DNA from: JALYOK01 sp963840785
Lineage (GTDB): Bacteria > Pseudomonadota > Gammaproteobacteria > Burkholderiales > JALYOK01
Direction of reading: 5' to 3'
NCBI GenBank assembly: GCA_963840785.1
Contig: CAWJAF010000013.1
Location: forward strand, 186,001-250,000
DNA: 64,000 nt
Part shown: piece after piece, positions 19,152 to 27,943 of the stretch
Position numbering within the stretch: position 1 is the first letter of the stretch
Layout of the letters: each line of letters opens with the position of its first letter
The notes under the pieces: model-generated
Database searches by the model: none
What the model was told of the DNA's origin: nothing
What the model saw: the letters and a program-made list of their open reading frames with translations, nothing else
Program-made: the position numbers and the translations under genes

Positions 19152-19907
19152 ATGGCTTCATCAAATAGAATTGCAATCGTCACCGGTGCGGGAACGGGTA
19201 TCGGAAAATCCGCGGCACTGGCCTTATTGAAAGATGGTTACCAAGTGGTATTGGTCGGCCGCCGCCCAGAGCCGTTACAACAGGTCGCGCAAGGATCAGG
19301 CGCGGGTGATCGAACCTTGGTTGTGCCAACCGATGTTGCCGATCCCAAAGCAGTGACAGAACTGTTCGCAAAAACGAAAGAAAAATTCGGTCGCCTCGAT
19401 TTATTGTTCAACAACGCGGGGATCAGCGCCGGCGGCCCGATTGAAGACATTACTTTCGAGCAATGGAAAAGCGTCGTTGATATTAATTTGACCGGGCCAT
19501 TCTTGTGTACGCAAGCAGCGGTTCGTATGATGAAAAGTCAGGACCCAATGGGCGGGCGCATCATTAACAATGGATCAATCTCCGCTCACGCGCCGCGGCC
19601 GAACTCGGTGCCTTACACTTCAACCAAGCACGCCATCACCGGCCTGACGAAATGCACTTCGTTGGACGGTCGTAAATACAACATTGTCTGCAGCCAAATT
19701 GATATCGGTAACGCTGCGACGGAATTGATTGCTCCGCGCGCCAAGCTTGGCTTGCCGCAGGCCGATGGTTCGCTCGCGATCGAGCCGTTAATGGATGTCG
19801 ATCACGTCGGTCAGGCGATCGTCTATATGGCAAGTTTGCCGCTTGAAAGCAATGTGCAATTCATGACGATTATGGCAACGAAAATGCCGTTTGTGGGGCG
19901 CGGATAA
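19152..19907 (+). CDS. SDR-family oxidoreductase
   Basis: A short-chain dehydrogenase of about 251 residues with the cofactor turn GAGTGIGK, the NNAGISAGG motif, NGSISAHAPRPNS near the catalytic serine and the catalytic pair in YTSTKHA. The C-terminal part (LPLESNVQFMTIMATKMPFVGRG) differs from FabG and fits the SDR subgroup with unknown substrates. GAGGGG at 19139-19144 is seven bases before ATG 19152, so I prefer that start to the ATG at 19146. No operon partner. Confidence 0.85.
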   Translation: MASSNRIAIVTGAGTGIGKSAALALLKDGYQVVLVGRRPEPLQQVAQGSGAGDRTLVVPTDVADPKAVTELFAKTKEKFGRLDLLFNNAGISAGGPIEDITFEQWKSVVDINLTGPFLCTQAAVRMMKSQDPMGGRIINNGSISAHAPRPNSVPYTSTKHAITGLTKCTSLDGRKYNIVCSQIDIGNAATELIAPRAKLGLPQADGSLAIEPLMDVDHVGQAIVYMASLPLESNVQFMTIMATKMPFVGRG

Positions 19908-19916
19908 CACGGAATT

Positions 19917-20021
19917 GTAGGGTGGATCAAGCGTGGCATAAGTACAAGAGCTGCCACCAGTAGCGGATGCACTAATTTTTTTGATGGTGGATCCGCCCCG
20001 ATGGGGCTTGATCCACCCTAC
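19917..20021. repeat. Inverted repeat with perfect 16-base arms
   Basis: GTAGGGTGGATCAAGC (19917-19932) is the exact reverse complement of 20006-20021, and an internal TTGATGGTGGATCCGC also occurs near 2981. It lies between two convergent genes and looks like a small non-coding repeat element, possibly also working as a bidirectional terminator. Confidence 0.6.
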
Positions 20022-20026
20022 GGTAA

Positions 20027-21691
20027 TTAGGTCTTCAACGCCTTGTAACGAACACGATGGGGCCTCGCGCCCTCCTCGCCTAACCGCTTCTTCTTATCCG
20101 CTTCGTATTCCTGATAGTTGCCGTTAAAGAACACGACTTGCGATTCGTCTTCGAACGACAGAATATGCGTCGCGATACGATCCAAGAACCAACGATCGTG
20201 AGACACAATTAGCGCACTGCCGGGAAATTCCAGCAACGCATCTTCCAGCGCGCGCAGCGTTTCCACGTCAAGATCGTTGGACGGTTCATCGAGCAGCAGC
20301 ACGTTGCCGCCCGCCAACAATGTTTTGGCAAGATGCAAACGCCCGCGTTCGCCACCGGATAAATTGCCGACAATTTTCTGTTGGTCTGCGCCTTTAAAAT
20401 TGAAGCGTCCGAGGTAGGCGCGCGAGGGCATTTCGAATTTACCGATCGTTATGATGTCTGCGCCGCCGGAAATTTCTTCCCATACAGTTTTGTCGCCACT
20501 GAGCGCATCGCGCGATTGATCGACTTGCGCGATGATCGCGGTTGAGCCAATAACGATTTCGCCGCTGTCGGGTTTTTCCTTGCCAGTGATCATGCGAAAT
20601 AATGTCGACTTGCCCGCGCCGTTCGGGCCGATGATGCCGACGATGGCTCCAGGCGGAATGTTGAAGCTGGCGTTATCAATCAATAATCGATCGCCATACC
20701 CTTTGCTGACATTTTTAAATTCGATCACCTCATTGCCGAGCCGTTCGCCAACGGGAATGAAAATTTCCTGCGTCTCGTTACGTTTTTGATATTCGTAAGA
20801 ACTCAATTCGTCAAAGCGCGCCAGACGCGCTTTACTCTTGGCTTGGCGGCCTTTTGGATTTTGCCGCACCCAATCCAATTCGGTTTTCAACGCTTTCTGC
20901 CGCGCCGATTCAGTCGATTCTTCTTGCTTTAAGCGATCGCCTTTTTGCTCCAGCCAAGAGCTGTAATTGCCCTTCCACGGAATGCCCATCCCGCGATCCA
21001 GCTCTAAGATCCACTCTGCAGCGTTGTCGAGGAAATAACGATCATGGGTAACGCCGACGACGGTACCGGGAAATCGTTGCAAGAATTGTTCAAGCCAGTC
21101 GACGCTTTCGGCATCCAAATGGTTGGTCGGCTCGTCAAGCAAAAGCATATCGGGTTTCGATAGCAGCAATTTGCACAATGCCACGCGGCGTTTTTCGCCG
21201 CCGGAAAGATTCGCGATCTTTGCATCCCACGGCGGCAAGCGTAACGCATCGGCGGCAATTTCCAATTGATGTTCGGTGTCGTTGCCGTTCGCGGCGAGTA
21301 TCTCTTCATACTTCGCTTGATCCGCAGCGAGCTTGTCGAAATCCGCATCCGGCTCGGCGTAGGCCGCGTACACCTCTTCCAGCTTTTTCTTCGCTTCCAT
21401 CACTTCGCCCATGCCGGCTTCGACTTCCTCACGCACGGTTTTGGTCGGATCGAGTTGCGGCTCTTGCGGCAAGTATCCGATACTTAAATTCGGCATTGGC
21501 CGTGCTTCGCCTTCAATTTCCGTGTCGAGGCCCGCCATAATTTTGAGCAGCGACGACTTGCCGGAGCCGTTCAATCCCAACACGCCGATTTTGGCGCCGG
21601 GGAAAAACGACAAGGAAATATCTTTGAGAATAGTGCGTTTCGGGGGAACGATTTTGCTCACCCGATTCATGGTGTAAACGTATTGGGCCAT
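20027..21691 (-). CDS. ettA: Energy-dependent translational throttle protein EttA
   Basis: An ABC-F ATPase of 554 residues that binds the ribosomal E site and gates entry into elongation according to ATP level. There are two nucleotide-binding domains. The first shows GLNGSGKSSLLKIM, NLSGGEKRRVALCKLL and LLLDEPTNHLD; the second GPNGAGKSTLFRMI, NLSGGERGRLHLAKTLL and LLLDEPSNDLD. The charged linker between them (EESTESARQKALKTELDWVRQNPKGRQAKSKARLARFDEL) is the EttA type. No membrane segments. The gene overlaps the mapped start of the divergent kinase frame only nominally. Confidence 0.95.
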   Translation of the reverse strand: MAQYVYTMNRVSKIVPPKRTILKDISLSFFPGAKIGVLGLNGSGKSSLLKIMAGLDTEIEGEARPMPNLSIGYLPQEPQLDPTKTVREEVEAGMGEVMEAKKKLEEVYAAYAEPDADFDKLAADQAKYEEILAANGNDTEHQLEIAADALRLPPWDAKIANLSGGEKRRVALCKLLLSKPDMLLLDEPTNHLDAESVDWLEQFLQRFPGTVVGVTHDRYFLDNAAEWILELDRGMGIPWKGNYSSWLEQKGDRLKQEESTESARQKALKTELDWVRQNPKGRQAKSKARLARFDELSSYEYQKRNETQEIFIPVGERLGNEVIEFKNVSKGYGDRLLIDNASFNIPPGAIVGIIGPNGAGKSTLFRMITGKEKPDSGEIVIGSTAIIAQVDQSRDALSGDKTVWEEISGGADIITIGKFEMPSRAYLGRFNFKGADQQKIVGNLSGGERGRLHLAKTLLAGGNVLLLDEPSNDLDVETLRALEDALLEFPGSALIVSHDRWFLDRIATHILSFEDESQVVFFNGNYQEYEADKKKRLGEEGARPHRVRYKALKT

Positions 21692-21750
21692 TGGATTGTT
21701 CTACAAAAAGTCAGCGTCGCATTATACAGTCACACAGGTACAATGACGGC

Positions 21751-22749
21751 ATGACTACGGCGAACGCAACCCCTTACGCAGGACTCACGCCGGATCTAGT
21801 GCTCGACGCCATCGAAAGTACCGGACTTAAGTGTGATGGCCGCATGCTCGCACTCAACAGCTACGAAAATCGCGTTTATCAAATTTGGTTGGACGACGCA
21901 TCACTTATCGTCGTGAAATTCTATCGGCCGCAACGTTGGCGCGATGCGCAAATTTTGGAAGAACATAGCTTCGTGCGGGAATTAGCCGAACGCGAAATTC
22001 CCGTGGTTTCGCCCTTGCCATTCACGGATGGAAAAACATTAAATATTTTTAAAGAATTTCGCTTTGCGATTTATCCCAAACAAGGTGGACGCGCGCCGGA
22101 ATTGGAGCAAGCGAATACGTTGGAATGGGTCGGGCGCTTTCTCGGAAGAATTCATGCCGTCGGCGCGATCGAGGATTTTAGCGAACGCCCTGAGCTCAAC
22201 ATCGAAACCTTCGGTGAAGAGCCGCGCCAATACTTGCTCGCAGGCCAATTTTTGCCTGCCGATCTCATCGATGCTTGGTCTAGCGTCGTTGAGCAGGCGC
22301 TGATTGGCGTTCGACAATGTTACGAGCGCGCGGGCGAAATTAAACTTATTCGCCTGCATGGCGATTGCCATCAGGGAAACATTTTGTGGACAGACGGTGG
22401 CCCACATTTCGTCGATTTCGATGACAGCCGCATGGGGCCGGCGATGCAAGATTTATGGATGTTGCTCTCCGGCGAGACGGGCGATATGACGCGTCAATTC
22501 GCCGATGTACTTGCCGGCTACGAAGATTTTTACGAATTCGATCGGCGCGAATTGCATTTGATTGAGGCACTGCGTACGTTGCGACTGATTCACTATTCTG
22601 CTTGGATCGCGCGGCGCTGGGACGACCCAGCATTTCCCACCGCGTTTCCCTGGTTCAACACGCAACGTTACTGGCAAGATCGCATTTTGGAATTACGCGA
22701 ACAAATTTCGTTGATGGCCGAATCGCCTCTGGCGTCGATAGCGTTCTAA
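21751..22749 (+). CDS. srkA: Stress-response kinase A (SrkA/YihE family)
   Basis: An aminoglycoside-phosphotransferase-like Ser/Thr kinase of 332 residues. The catalytic loop HGDCHQGNILW and the metal-binding FVDFDDSRMGPAMQDLWML are clear, and KFYRPQRWRDAQILEEH holds the ATP-binding lysine region. In E. coli the homologue protects against stress-induced death. I chose ATG 21751, which gives the family length; 20 upstream codons add nothing conserved. It is transcribed away from ettA. Confidence 0.9.
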   Translation: MTTANATPYAGLTPDLVLDAIESTGLKCDGRMLALNSYENRVYQIWLDDASLIVVKFYRPQRWRDAQILEEHSFVRELAEREIPVVSPLPFTDGKTLNIFKEFRFAIYPKQGGRAPELEQANTLEWVGRFLGRIHAVGAIEDFSERPELNIETFGEEPRQYLLAGQFLPADLIDAWSSVVEQALIGVRQCYERAGEIKLIRLHGDCHQGNILWTDGGPHFVDFDDSRMGPAMQDLWMLLSGETGDMTRQFADVLAGYEDFYEFDRRELHLIEALRTLRLIHYSAWIARRWDDPAFPTAFPWFNTQRYWQDRILELREQISLMAESPLASIAF

Positions 22750-23249
22750 GGACTCAAGCGGAATTCCGCAGTTTTTGCTTCCAACCGCAGTAACGCTTCT
22801 TTGCGCGCCAAGCCCCCGGCGTAGCCCGTTAACGCGCCGCTAGCGCCGATCACGCGATGGCAAGGAACCACGATGGAGATCGGATTGCGGCCATTGGCAG
22901 CGCCTACCGCGCGCACCGCATTCGGATTTCCGATTCGCTGCGCCAACTCCCCATAGGATAACGTTTCGCCAAAACGCAGTGTTGTCAGCGCACGCCAAAC
23001 TTTGCATTGAAACTCGGTACCAATCGGTGCAAGCGCAAGATCGAAGGCTTCGCGTTTACCGGCGAAATACTCGTCGAGTTGCGCCACGGCGGATTGCATG
23101 ATGGCCATGTCGTCGTTGCGCGTCCAATCGCGAGAAACACCCGGATAGTATTTTTCTCCGACGAAATGCAGTCCCGTCAGCGCGCCTGCAGTCGCCGTCA
23201 ACAAAATTTGTCCGAGCGGACTTTCGTAATAGCGGTAAAACGTCGTCAT
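22746..23249 (-). CDS. ogt: Methylated-DNA--protein-cysteine methyltransferase
   Basis: A suicide alkyl-transfer protein of 167 residues that removes methyl groups from O6-methylguanine. The acceptor cysteine is in IVVPCHRVIG (C130), with the helix-turn-helix stretch LSYGELAQRIGNPNAVRAVGAANGRNP before it. The ATG at 23249 is two bases after the stop of the AlkA-type gene, so the pair is one repair operon. The last four bases overlap the end of the convergent kinase gene. Confidence 0.92.
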   Translation of the reverse strand: MTTFYRYYESPLGQILLTATAGALTGLHFVGEKYYPGVSRDWTRNDDMAIMQSAVAQLDEYFAGKREAFDLALAPIGTEFQCKVWRALTTLRFGETLSYGELAQRIGNPNAVRAVGAANGRNPISIVVPCHRVIGASGALTGYAGGLARKEALLRLEAKTAEFRLSP

Positions 23250-23251
23250 GG

Positions 23252-24685
23252 TCACTCCAATGATCGCCAAAGATGCATCACCGCGTAGGCACGCCAAGGC
23301 CGCCACGCTTCGGCCTGCGCAAGCACGTTGCGCGGATTTTTTTCATCGAGCGCTTTCATCACGCCGTAGTCAGTGTGAGGAAATGCGTCGGGCCAAGCCA
23401 GCGCACGCATGGCGACATATTGCGCTGTCCACTCGCCAATGCCGGGAATTTCGCGAAGTTTTGCGATCGTTGCGTCGACATCCGCCGATGGATCAAGCCG
23501 TAATTCGCCTGCTGCGATTTGTTGCGCTAACGCGATTATGGTTCGAGTTCGCGAGGCGATGATTCCAAGTTGGGCGATGTCGTCCACTTTAAGTGAAGCG
23601 ATTCGATCTGCGGTTGGAAACGTTCGATTGATGCCAGCGTAAGGGGTCGCAATTTCATCGCCGAACGCGGTCGCGAAACGGCCCGCTAACGTCGTTGCTG
23701 CGCGCACCGTAATCTGTTGTCCGAGCACCGCGCGAACGGCTAACTCAAAGCCGTCGAACGCGCCGGGCAAGCGAATACCGGCATGGCCTTTGGCTAATTC
23801 GCCGAGCGCGACGCTGATCTCTGCGGGCTGGCACGCTAGGTCGAACAATTGTTTTACGCGACTCATCACTTGCGGCAATACCCGCGCGAGAGACGAAGAA
23901 ATTCGTACGCTCAACACAGATTTGGTTTTGTGCTGCGTTACTGCGATCCATCCGCTGTGACGCATATCTTTCACATCGATCCTCACGCCGCGACGGTAAG
24001 TTTTACCTTCGATCATTTCTACACCCGCGATGCTGCGATTGCCGAGAAACGATAGCAGATGCGGCCAATCAAACGGAGGACGATAGGCGAGTTCGAAAAT
24101 AAACTCGTCGGAAAATGTCGAGGCATTAGCGCTTTTTCGTAGGGACGATGGTACCAACCGATATCGCTCTTTGAAAAGCGCGTTAAAACGCCGCAGACTT
24201 CGAAAACCACTGGCAAATGCAACATCCGTTACGGACAGTTTCGTATCGGTGAGCAAACGTTTGGCGAGCAATAGGCGCTGAGTTTGCGCAAAATCGATTG
24301 GCGCAATACCAAATGCGTCAAAAAACAAACGCCGCAAATGGCGATCGGTTACGCCCAGACGCTGCGCAAGTTCCTCTAACCGCGAGCCATTGACCTCGCC
24401 ATCTTCAATTAAGCTTGCGGCAGACTGCGCAATACGCGCACCACTGTCGATGCTGGCGTTGCCGGGCGCCAACTCCGGACGGCAACGCAAACAGGGCCGA
24501 AAGCCTTCGCTTTCCGCGGCCGCGGCGCTTGGATAGAACTGGCAATTTTCGCGCTTTGGGACTTTGGCGGTACAGACTGGTCGGCAGTAGATTTTCGTCG
24601 ACGTGACACCGGTGAAAAAGCGTCCGTCGAAGCGCGCATCGTGCGCCTTTACCGCTTGATAGCAACTGTCGGAATCGAGCATCAT
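23252..24685 (-). CDS. Ada-type regulator fused to AlkA 3-methyladenine DNA glycosylase
   Basis: A fusion protein of about 477 residues. The N-terminal Ada zinc domain carries IYCRPVCTAKVPKRENCQFYP and FRPCLRCRPE, whose four cysteines bind zinc and accept methyl from phosphotriesters. An AraC-type HTH (LEELAQRLGVTDRHLRRLF and LSVTDVAFASGFRSLRRFN) follows, then an AlkA N domain and the HhH-GPD domain (IPGIGEWTAQYVAMRALAWPDAFPHTDYG), with the catalytic aspartate in the last motif. It likely senses alkylation, activates repair genes and excises 3-alkylpurines. I chose the double ATG at 24685; the 17 codons upstream are not conserved-looking. It forms an operon with ogt. Confidence 0.9.
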   Translation of the reverse strand: MMLDSDSCYQAVKAHDARFDGRFFTGVTSTKIYCRPVCTAKVPKRENCQFYPSAAAAESEGFRPCLRCRPELAPGNASIDSGARIAQSAASLIEDGEVNGSRLEELAQRLGVTDRHLRRLFFDAFGIAPIDFAQTQRLLLAKRLLTDTKLSVTDVAFASGFRSLRRFNALFKERYRLVPSSLRKSANASTFSDEFIFELAYRPPFDWPHLLSFLGNRSIAGVEMIEGKTYRRGVRIDVKDMRHSGWIAVTQHKTKSVLSVRISSSLARVLPQVMSRVKQLFDLACQPAEISVALGELAKGHAGIRLPGAFDGFELAVRAVLGQQITVRAATTLAGRFATAFGDEIATPYAGINRTFPTADRIASLKVDDIAQLGIIASRTRTIIALAQQIAAGELRLDPSADVDATIAKLREIPGIGEWTAQYVAMRALAWPDAFPHTDYGVMKALDEKNPRNVLAQAEAWRPWRAYAVMHLWRSLE

Positions 24686-24829
24686 GGTGCAAATTATGAA
24701 CCGGATTGCAGACTCACACTCGCCATTTTCGGACATGGTAGTCGTAATGCAAATATGCGATCACCGCGCTTCGCTCGCGATAGCAAGAGATTAAGGCTTC
24801 GCCAGAACCCGCATGAATACTAGCTCCTG

Positions 24830-24860
24830 GCGATGCATACCCTGTGAGGCAGGCGGGTAT
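24830..24860 (+). repeat. Dispersed intergenic repeat, very degenerate copy
   Basis: CTGGCGATGCATACCCTGTGAGG loosely matches the repeat at 2881. It lies in the 204-base gap between the AlkA-type gene and the DUF1272 gene. Weak similarity only. Confidence 0.2.
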
Positions 24861-24889
24861 TGCCTTGCAGGCTTTGCCTAAAAACCTCT

Positions 24890-25129
24890 TTAAGCGCAGC
24901 CTTCAGGCATAAAAACACGCTGCGTCGATGCCGGACATTTTGCGAGTTTATCCGCGGGACGTACTGGCCGTCGCACCAGCTCGCCGCCCCAATTCGGGCA
25001 ACATCCCTTGAGGTTTTTCTCAACGCAGTCGCGGCAAAACGTACATTCGAATGTGCAAATCGTGGCTTCTAGCGAAGCCGGCGGTAGATTTTTGTCACAG
25101 CATTCGCAACTGGGTCGCAATGCCAACAC
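24890..25129 (-). CDS. DUF1272 small cysteine-rich protein
   Basis: A protein of 79 residues with the DUF1272 pattern LRPSCECCDKNLPP, ICTFECTFCRDC and CCPNWGGELVRRPVRPADKLAK. The paired cysteines should bind zinc. In most relatives CPNCGGEL is found; here the second cysteine is tryptophan (CPNW). Function is unknown. It follows the second RidA gene by eight bases and is likely cotranscribed. Confidence 0.85.
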   Translation of the reverse strand: MLALRPSCECCDKNLPPASLEATICTFECTFCRDCVEKNLKGCCPNWGGELVRRPVRPADKLAKCPASTQRVFMPEGCA

Positions 25130-25137
25130 GGTTATCT

Positions 25138-25521
25138 CTACTTCGCAGCAATGGCTTCAATTTCTAGCAAGAAATTAGGCTTTACCAATTCCGGAACGAT
25201 TAGCAGCATCGACGCGGGACGCGCATCGCCAAGAAATTTTGCGCGCACTTGTACATAGGCCGGAATATCTTTGGCTCGCAATAAATAATGCGTGACTTTG
25301 ACGAGATCGGTCACATCCATCTTCGCTCTTGCGAGCATAGCGACAATGTGAGTCCAAGCAATTTCTGCTTGTCCGGTGATGTCGCTCGGCAATTTACCAT
25401 CGAGCGCCAAGCCCGGTGTGCCGGAGGTATAGAGCCAGCGCGAATTTGCCGGCACCGCAATCGCATCGCTGTACTTGCCGATTTGGCTTGCAACGCCAAT
25501 GTTATGTTTTACATTCGCCAT
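25138..25521 (-). CDS. RidA-family protein
   Basis: A YjgF/YER057c/UK114 protein of 127 residues, the family of small trimeric enamine/imine deaminases. It contains WLYTSGTPGLALDGKLPSDITGQAEIAW, DLVKVTHYLLRAKDIPAYVQVR and the closing LVKPNFLLEIEAIAAK. The active-site arginine of true RidA, usually in G.ARP.R, appears as DARPASMLLIV, so the Arg is kept but the context is unusual. It starts four bases after a second, different RidA-like gene. Confidence 0.88.
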   Translation of the reverse strand: MANVKHNIGVASQIGKYSDAIAVPANSRWLYTSGTPGLALDGKLPSDITGQAEIAWTHIVAMLARAKMDVTDLVKVTHYLLRAKDIPAYVQVRAKFLGDARPASMLLIVPELVKPNFLLEIEAIAAK

Positions 25522-25525
25522 TGCT

Positions 25526-25912
25526 TCAATCTTCTTTGTAGGCAGCGACCTCTATTTCCACCGCAGCGTTGAGTGGCAAGTTCGCGACACCGATTGATGT
25601 ACGCGCCGGTGGATCGATGCTGCCAAACACTTCCTCCCAAGCGCGATTGATTTCGGGAAATTGATCGAACCGCGTCGTGAAAATTCTTGCGATTGTCAGA
25701 TGCTCCAGCCCTAAGCCGTAGTCTTTTAACGCCTTCTGTAAGTTGGCTAAAATGTACTGGGTTTCGCCATAGGCGCCGCCCGGCGCGAGTTGCGCTTGGT
25801 CAGTAATGGCGATCATGCCGGAGAGTTGATAAAACGGGCCGGTCTTAATGCACGGCGTGTAACGAAAGCGTGGTGCCGGGATGCTTTTTGAATGCAGGAG
25901 GGTTCTTGGCAT
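25526..25912 (-). CDS. RidA-family protein, second paralogue
   Basis: A RidA-like protein of 128 residues (YQLSGMIAITDQAQLAPGGAYGETQYILANLQ, IARIFTTRFDQFPEINRAWEEVFG, DPPARTSIGVANLPLNAAVEIEVAAYKED). PPARTSIGV fits the active RidA consensus better than the downstream copy does, so this one may be the catalytic member. I chose the ATG at 25912 (MPRTLLHSKS); the longer frame to 25984 has a hydrophobic extension unlike the family. It is the first gene of the RidA/RidA/DUF1272 operon. Confidence 0.85.
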   Translation of the reverse strand: MPRTLLHSKSIPAPRFRYTPCIKTGPFYQLSGMIAITDQAQLAPGGAYGETQYILANLQKALKDYGLGLEHLTIARIFTTRFDQFPEINRAWEEVFGSIDPPARTSIGVANLPLNAAVEIEVAAYKED

Positions 25913-25991
25913 AATGCTGACTTTCCGAATGAGCGGATAAGCATTATTGATGAGCCCGGCGGCGCTGGCAAGAACCAACGTCATTCAAACG

Positions 25992-26023
25992 AAAAAAGGC
26001 CGGAATCCTTGCGGGTCCCGGCC
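25992..26023 (-). terminator. Strong intrinsic terminator upstream of the RidA operon
   Basis: On the minus strand GGCCGGGACCC pairs with the GGATTCCGGCC side, and six T follow. It lies about 80 bases before the first RidA start codon and there is no minus-strand gene upstream. It therefore ends either a small RNA or an attenuated leader. Confidence 0.75.
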
Positions 26024-26100
26024 CAGAGTAACGCTGGCCTGGCGCAGAGGAGGATTACATAACTCCACGCACAGGGAGGGTTCAGCGTTGCAAGATGAAC
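25992..26100 (-). ncRNA. Candidate structured leader or small RNA
   Basis: On the minus strand, arms at 26083-26089 (AACGCTG) and 26030-26036 (CAGCGTT) pair perfectly around an internal GTGGAG/CTCC hairpin region, followed directly by the terminator at 25992-26023. I recognise no known RNA family. Inference only. Confidence 0.35.
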
Positions 26101-26178
26101 ATTACCTAAACCCAGTCTAGATCGGAAGAGCTGTTAACATTTGTTCACAATCTTTTTAGAAACACCAAAATTCAGACT

Positions 26179-27150
26179 ATGCGATTGCTTATAAAACAAT
26201 GCGATAACGACGGCCGCTTGGCTTTGGTCGAGAAATTTCTGGAAACGGATTGGCAGATTATTGTCGCGGACGAGCGCGATGCGCGCATATTTGATCCAGC
26301 CGTTGCGGGGGCAGATGCCATGATTTCCATGGATTGGCGTTGGGACATCGACACATCAAAGCTGAAATTACTGCACTTACCCGGCGCGGGAACCGATGAG
26401 ATCGAATTCTCCAAATTGGCGCCATCGACAACGGTATGCAATGTTTTCGAGCACGATATTGGCATCGCCGAATACGTCATGGCGGGCATGTTGGAAATGA
26501 CCTTGGGTCTACGTGCAATGGATCAGGGCCTGCGCCAAGGTCGTTGGAACGGGTCTTATTTGTGCGGCCCGCGCCACGGCGAGCTATTCGGCCAAACGCT
26601 GGGCATCGTAGGCTACGGCCGCATCGGCCGCGAAGTCGCGCGCCGCGCGCGGGCTTTCGGGATGCGCATCATCGCGTGTTCGCGGACTGCAAAATCGAAC
26701 GATGAATTCGCCGAACGCGTCGACGCCATGGCGCAGTTTGATCGCTTATTACAGGAGTCGGACTTTGTCGTCGTCGCAACACCATTAACGGACAGCACGC
26801 GGGGATTATTCAATAGTGCAGTCTTCGCAAAAATGAAATCTAACTCGGTTATCGTCAACGTCGCACGCGGTGCGATCATTGATGAAGCCGCCTTGTATGG
26901 CGCGCTGAAATCGAAACGCATTGGCGGCGCCGTGATCGATACCTGGTACCATTATCCTAAACAAGGTGAGGATTTCGGCCTTCCGTCGAAATTACCGTTT
27001 CACGAGCTTGATAACATCATCATGACGCCCCACGCTTCGGGCTGGACCCATAACTTAACGGTGCGCCGCTGCCAAGGGATTGCAGATAATCTCAATCGGC
27101 TTGCGCGTGGAGAACCACTGATTAACGTCGTTAGAAAAGGTCATACATGA
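26179..27150 (+). CDS. D-2-hydroxyacid dehydrogenase family oxidoreductase
   Basis: An NAD(P)-dependent reductase of 323 residues. The cofactor-binding GYGRIGREVARRARAFGM, the ATPLTDSTRGL and NVARGAIIDEAAL segments and the catalytic histidine in MTPHASGWT are in the standard order of the family. The N-terminal substrate domain is divergent (MRLLIKQCDNDGRLALVEKF), so the substrate, perhaps a sugar acid or glyoxylate-like keto acid, is not clear. Its last four bases overlap the next start (ATGA), so it leads a three-gene operon. Confidence 0.88.
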   Translation: MRLLIKQCDNDGRLALVEKFLETDWQIIVADERDARIFDPAVAGADAMISMDWRWDIDTSKLKLLHLPGAGTDEIEFSKLAPSTTVCNVFEHDIGIAEYVMAGMLEMTLGLRAMDQGLRQGRWNGSYLCGPRHGELFGQTLGIVGYGRIGREVARRARAFGMRIIACSRTAKSNDEFAERVDAMAQFDRLLQESDFVVVATPLTDSTRGLFNSAVFAKMKSNSVIVNVARGAIIDEAALYGALKSKRIGGAVIDTWYHYPKQGEDFGLPSKLPFHELDNIIMTPHASGWTHNLTVRRCQGIADNLNRLARGEPLINVVRKGHT

Positions 27151-27935
27151 CACCGGCACAAATCGAGCAATCCGCCGCAGCAATTTGGCAAGCCACAACC
27201 AACGCTCACGCCATCGCTGGCCTACCGAGTGGCGCGGTGCCGCAAAACCGCGCTGAGGGATATGCTGTACAACAAGCATTGGCGCGCTTCTCAGGGCAGC
27301 AACCATACGGTTGGAAAATCGCCGCGACTAGCAGCGCCGGGCAAAAACACATCGGTGTCGACGGGCCACTCGGCGGTCGCCTTTTCATAAATCGCGTGTT
27401 GCCCATGTCGATGCCTATTTCACTGAAAGGCAATGGCATGAAAGTCGGCGAGGCGGAATTCGCATTTCGTATGGCCGCGGATTTACCCGCACGTGGCAAG
27501 CTTTATGGTGTCGATGAGGTGATGACAAATGTCGGCGCGCTTTACCCCGCTATCGAAATACCCGATTCGCGCTTCATCGATTTCGCTAAAGTCGGCGGCG
27601 CATCGCTGATCGCCGACAATGCCTGCGCTCACGAATTTGTCTTGGGCGATGAAGTAACAATCGATTGGCGCAGCCTCGATCTTTCCCAGCATCGAGTAAA
27701 GGTTAGCTGCGATCTCGAGCCGAATTGCGAAGGCATCGGCGCGAACGCGCTGGGCGATCCGCGCATCGCCCTGACGTGGTTGGCGAATGAATTGAATACC
27801 TATGGTTTGATGCTACGCGCCGGCGAAACCGTTACGACAGGTACTTGCGTCGTACCGTTTTCGCTGCAAGCAGGCAAACGCTACACCGCGGATTTCGGCG
27901 TGCTTGGCGCCCTCTCCCTTTCCATTAAGGACTAA
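27147..27935 (+). CDS. 2-keto-4-pentenoate hydratase / fumarylacetoacetase-superfamily protein
   Basis: A protein of 262 residues similar to MhpD/HpcG hydratases. YGWKIAATSSAGQKHIGVDGPL opens the fold, and the metal ligands are seen in VGEAEFAFRMAADLPAR and YPAIEIPDSRF. The end GTCVVPFSLQAGKRYTADFGVLGALSLSI is also typical. It hydrates or decarboxylates 2-oxo acids. The upstream dehydrogenase and the downstream Gfo/Idh enzyme suggest degradation of a sugar-derived or aromatic-derived acid. Confidence 0.85.
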   Translation: MTPAQIEQSAAAIWQATTNAHAIAGLPSGAVPQNRAEGYAVQQALARFSGQQPYGWKIAATSSAGQKHIGVDGPLGGRLFINRVLPMSMPISLKGNGMKVGEAEFAFRMAADLPARGKLYGVDEVMTNVGALYPAIEIPDSRFIDFAKVGGASLIADNACAHEFVLGDEVTIDWRSLDLSQHRVKVSCDLEPNCEGIGANALGDPRIALTWLANELNTYGLMLRAGETVTTGTCVVPFSLQAGKRYTADFGVLGALSLSIKD

Positions 27936-27943
27936 CTCCGTAC

